Shown here: positions 5,762 to 6,837 of the stretch, one piece after another
Position numbering within the stretch: the stretch's first letter is position 1
Layout: the number at the start of each line of letters is the position of its first letter
NCBI GenBank assembly: GCA_902836505.1
Contig: CADFQU010000050.1
Span: 1 to 6,837 of the forward strand
DNA length: 6,837 nt
Reading direction: 5' to 3'
DNA from: Streptococcaceae bacterium
GTDB taxonomy: Bacteria > Bacillota > Bacilli > Lactobacillales > Streptococcaceae
The notes under the pieces: model-generated
Told to the model about the DNA's origin: nothing
What the model saw: the letters and a program-made list of their open reading frames with translations, nothing else
The model's database searches: none
Translations under genes and position numbers: made by a program

Positions 5762-5790
5762 TTGTGAAACCGATTTCTATGTGGTATACT
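5762..5790 (+). promoter_or_regulatory. pflB promoter with extended -10
   Basis: TTGTGA (5762-5767) serves as -35, with a 17-base spacer to TATACT (5785-5790). The spacer ends in TGG, giving the extended -10 form TGnTATACT. The expected start point is near 5796-5798, giving a leader of about 47 bases. A catabolite-response site overlaps the -35 and spacer. Confidence 0.75.
5764..5778. promoter_or_regulatory. Catabolite-response element (cre, CcpA site) at the pflB promoter
   Basis: TGAAACCGATTTCT (5765-5778) agrees with the cre consensus TGWAANCGNTNWCA at every position but the last, and it has a GAAA/TTTC dyad. Its position across the -35 region predicts that CcpA would block RNA polymerase when preferred sugar is plentiful. 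TTGTGAA (5762-5768) is also a perfect half-site for the NADH-sensing repressor Rex (TTGTGAANNNNTTCACAA), but the second half matches poorly (about 3 of 7), so Rex control is only possible. Confidence 0.65.
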
Positions 5791-5802
5791 ACTATTGTAA
5801 GT

Positions 5803-5818
5803 GCAACAGATTTGTTGC
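5803..5818 (+). promoter_or_regulatory. Hairpin in the pflB mRNA leader
   Basis: GCAACA (5803-5808) pairs perfectly with TGTTGC (5813-5818) around the loop GATT. It lies just downstream of the predicted start point, 12 bases before the Shine-Dalgarno. A stem close to the 5' end of a highly expressed mRNA may protect it from decay; alternatively it is a DNA dyad that a regulator could bind. There is no T run, so it is not a terminator. Confidence 0.4.
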
Positions 5819-5843
5819 TAGAAAGACAAAAGAGGATTTAAAC

Positions 5844-6837
5844 ATGGTTGTTAAAACAGTTGTTGAAGCACAAGACATTTTTGACAAAGCCTGGGAAGGC
5901 TTCCAAGGGGAAGACTGGAAAGAAAGAGCCAGTGTCTCTCGCTTCGTTCAAGCTAACTACACTCCATATGATGGAGATGAAAGCTTCCTAGCTGGACCAA
6001 CTGAACGTTCTCTTCACATCAAAAAGATTGTTGAAGAAACTAAAGCTCACTACGAAGAAACTCGTTTCCCATACGATACACGTCCAACTTCTATCGCTGA
6101 TATCGCAGCTGGATACATCGACAAAGAAAATGAAGTGATCTTCGGTATCCAAAATGATGAATTGTTCAAATTGAACTTCATGCCACGTGGTGGTATCCGT
6201 ATGGCGGAAACTACTTTGAAAGAAAATGGATATGAGCCAGATCCAGCTGTGCATGAAATCTTCACTAAATATGTAACAACAGTTAACGATGGTATCTTCC
6301 GTGCTTATACTACAAACATCCGTCGTGCACGTCACGCTCATACTGTAACTGGTCTTCCAGATGCATACTCACGCGGACGTATCATCGGGGTTTATGCTCG
6401 TTTGGCCCTTTACGGAGCTGACTACTTGATGGCTGAAAAAGCAAACGATTGGAATGCCATTACTGAAATCGATGAAGAATCAATCCGTCTTCGTGAAGAA
6501 GTAAACCTTCAATACCAAGCACTTCAAGAAGTTGTTAAATTGGGTGACCTTTATGGTGTAGACGTACGTCGTCCTGCCTTCGATACAAAAGAAGCGATCC
6601 AATGGACAAACATCGCCTTCATGGCTGTCTGCCGTGTAATCAACGGTGCTGCTACTTCTCTTGGACGTGTGCCAATCGTTTTGGATATCTACGCTGAACG
6701 TGACTTGGCTCGTGGTACTTACACTGAGTCTGAAATCCAAGAATTCGTTGACGATTTCGTTATGAAATTGCGTACAGTTAAATTTGCTCGTACAAAAGCT
6801 TACGACCAATTGTACTCAGGTGACCCAACATTCATCA
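5844..6837 (+). CDS. pflB: Pyruvate formate-lyase (formate C-acetyltransferase), 5' part
   Basis: Glycyl-radical enzyme that converts pyruvate and CoA to formate and acetyl-CoA in anaerobic mixed-acid fermentation; cytoplasmic, activated by PFL-activating enzyme. The first 331 codons are present and the frame is open to the window end. The full protein is usually about 760-790 residues, so the catalytic Cys pair and the C-terminal Gly radical loop are outside the window. Clear matches include [17 protein letters not shown], the segment [25 protein letters not shown] (Arg177 probably equals the pyruvate-binding Arg176 of E. coli), [10 protein letters not shown], and [25 protein letters not shown] is preceded by AGAGGA (5831-5836) with a 7-base spacer. 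Codon use is strongly biased (CGT Arg, GGT Gly, GTT Val, GAA Glu) compared with dinB and recD2, as expected for a very highly expressed glycolytic-type enzyme. It is divergent from dinB. Confidence 0.95.
   Translation, partial: MVVKTVVEAQDIFDKAWEGFQGEDWKERASVSRFVQANYTPYDGDESFLAGPTERSLHIKKIVEETKAHYEETRFPYDTRPTSIADIAAGYIDKENEVIFGIQNDELFKLNFMPRGGIRMAETTLKENGYEPDPAVHEIFTKYVTTVNDGIFRAYTTNIRRARHAHTVTGLPDAYSRGRIIGVYARLALYGADYLMAEKANDWNAITEIDEESIRLREEVNLQYQALQEVVKLGDLYGVDVRRPAFDTKEAIQWTNIAFMAVCRVINGAATSLGRVPIVLDIYAERDLARGTYTESEIQEFVDDFVMKLRTVKFARTKAYDQLYSGDPTFI

Noticed and set aside
5988..6809. Long open frames on the minus strand opposite pflB (5988-6341 and 6480-6809)
   Set aside because: They are antisense to a confidently identified, highly codon-biased gene, have no Shine-Dalgarno support, and resemble no protein I know.
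1..6837. CRISPR array, insertion-sequence transposase, prophage, toxin-antitoxin or defence genes
   Set aside because: No regular spaced repeats, transposase motifs or such proteins are present; all coding space is taken by conserved housekeeping genes.

Overview
The window looks like ordinary chromosome from a Streptococcus, most likely of the mitis/sanguinis (oral viridans) group. The grounds are moderately AT-rich DNA, AGGAGG-type ribosome binding sites, and proteins that closely resemble pneumococcal RNase HIII, signal peptidase I (with the streptococcal GDDR form of box E), RecD2, DNA polymerase IV and pyruvate formate-lyase as I remember them. Species cannot be fixed without a search.

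Layout: (1) positions 1-214 are the 3' end of a glutathione peroxidase-family gene on +. (2) A compact + strand block follows: rnhC (270-1160), then lepB (1164-1802) three bases later, so these two are probably cotranscribed from a promoter abutting rnhC. (3) 1803-2041 is non-coding and mostly filled by a structured 174-bp element (about 1812-1985) with imperfect terminal inverted repeats, three internal hairpins and a terminator-like 3' end, followed by a small perfect dyad just upstream of recD2. (4) recD2 (2042-4477, +) faces dinB (4506-5618, -). They share one bidirectional terminator hairpin, and dinB's stop codon and last two sense codons lie inside or beside one arm of it. (5) 5619-5843 is the divergent dinB/pflB regulatory region. 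It holds a perfect 10-bp inverted repeat, an extended -10 promoter for pflB, a near-consensus CcpA (cre) site overlapping the -35 region, and a leader hairpin. (6) pflB (5844 onward, +) runs off the end after 331 codons.

Function: rnhC, recD2 and dinB all act on DNA integrity (RNA-DNA hybrid removal, fork-associated helicase, translesion synthesis). lepB is an essential-type secretion enzyme. pflB is the mixed-acid fermentation enzyme, and its promoter carries the marks of carbon-catabolite and possibly redox control. The peroxidase fragment belongs to oxidative defence.

I found no convincing undescribed multi-gene system. The items most worth a second look are the structured repeat between lepB and recD2, the layout of the pflB control region, and the very tight promoter/start arrangement of rnhC.
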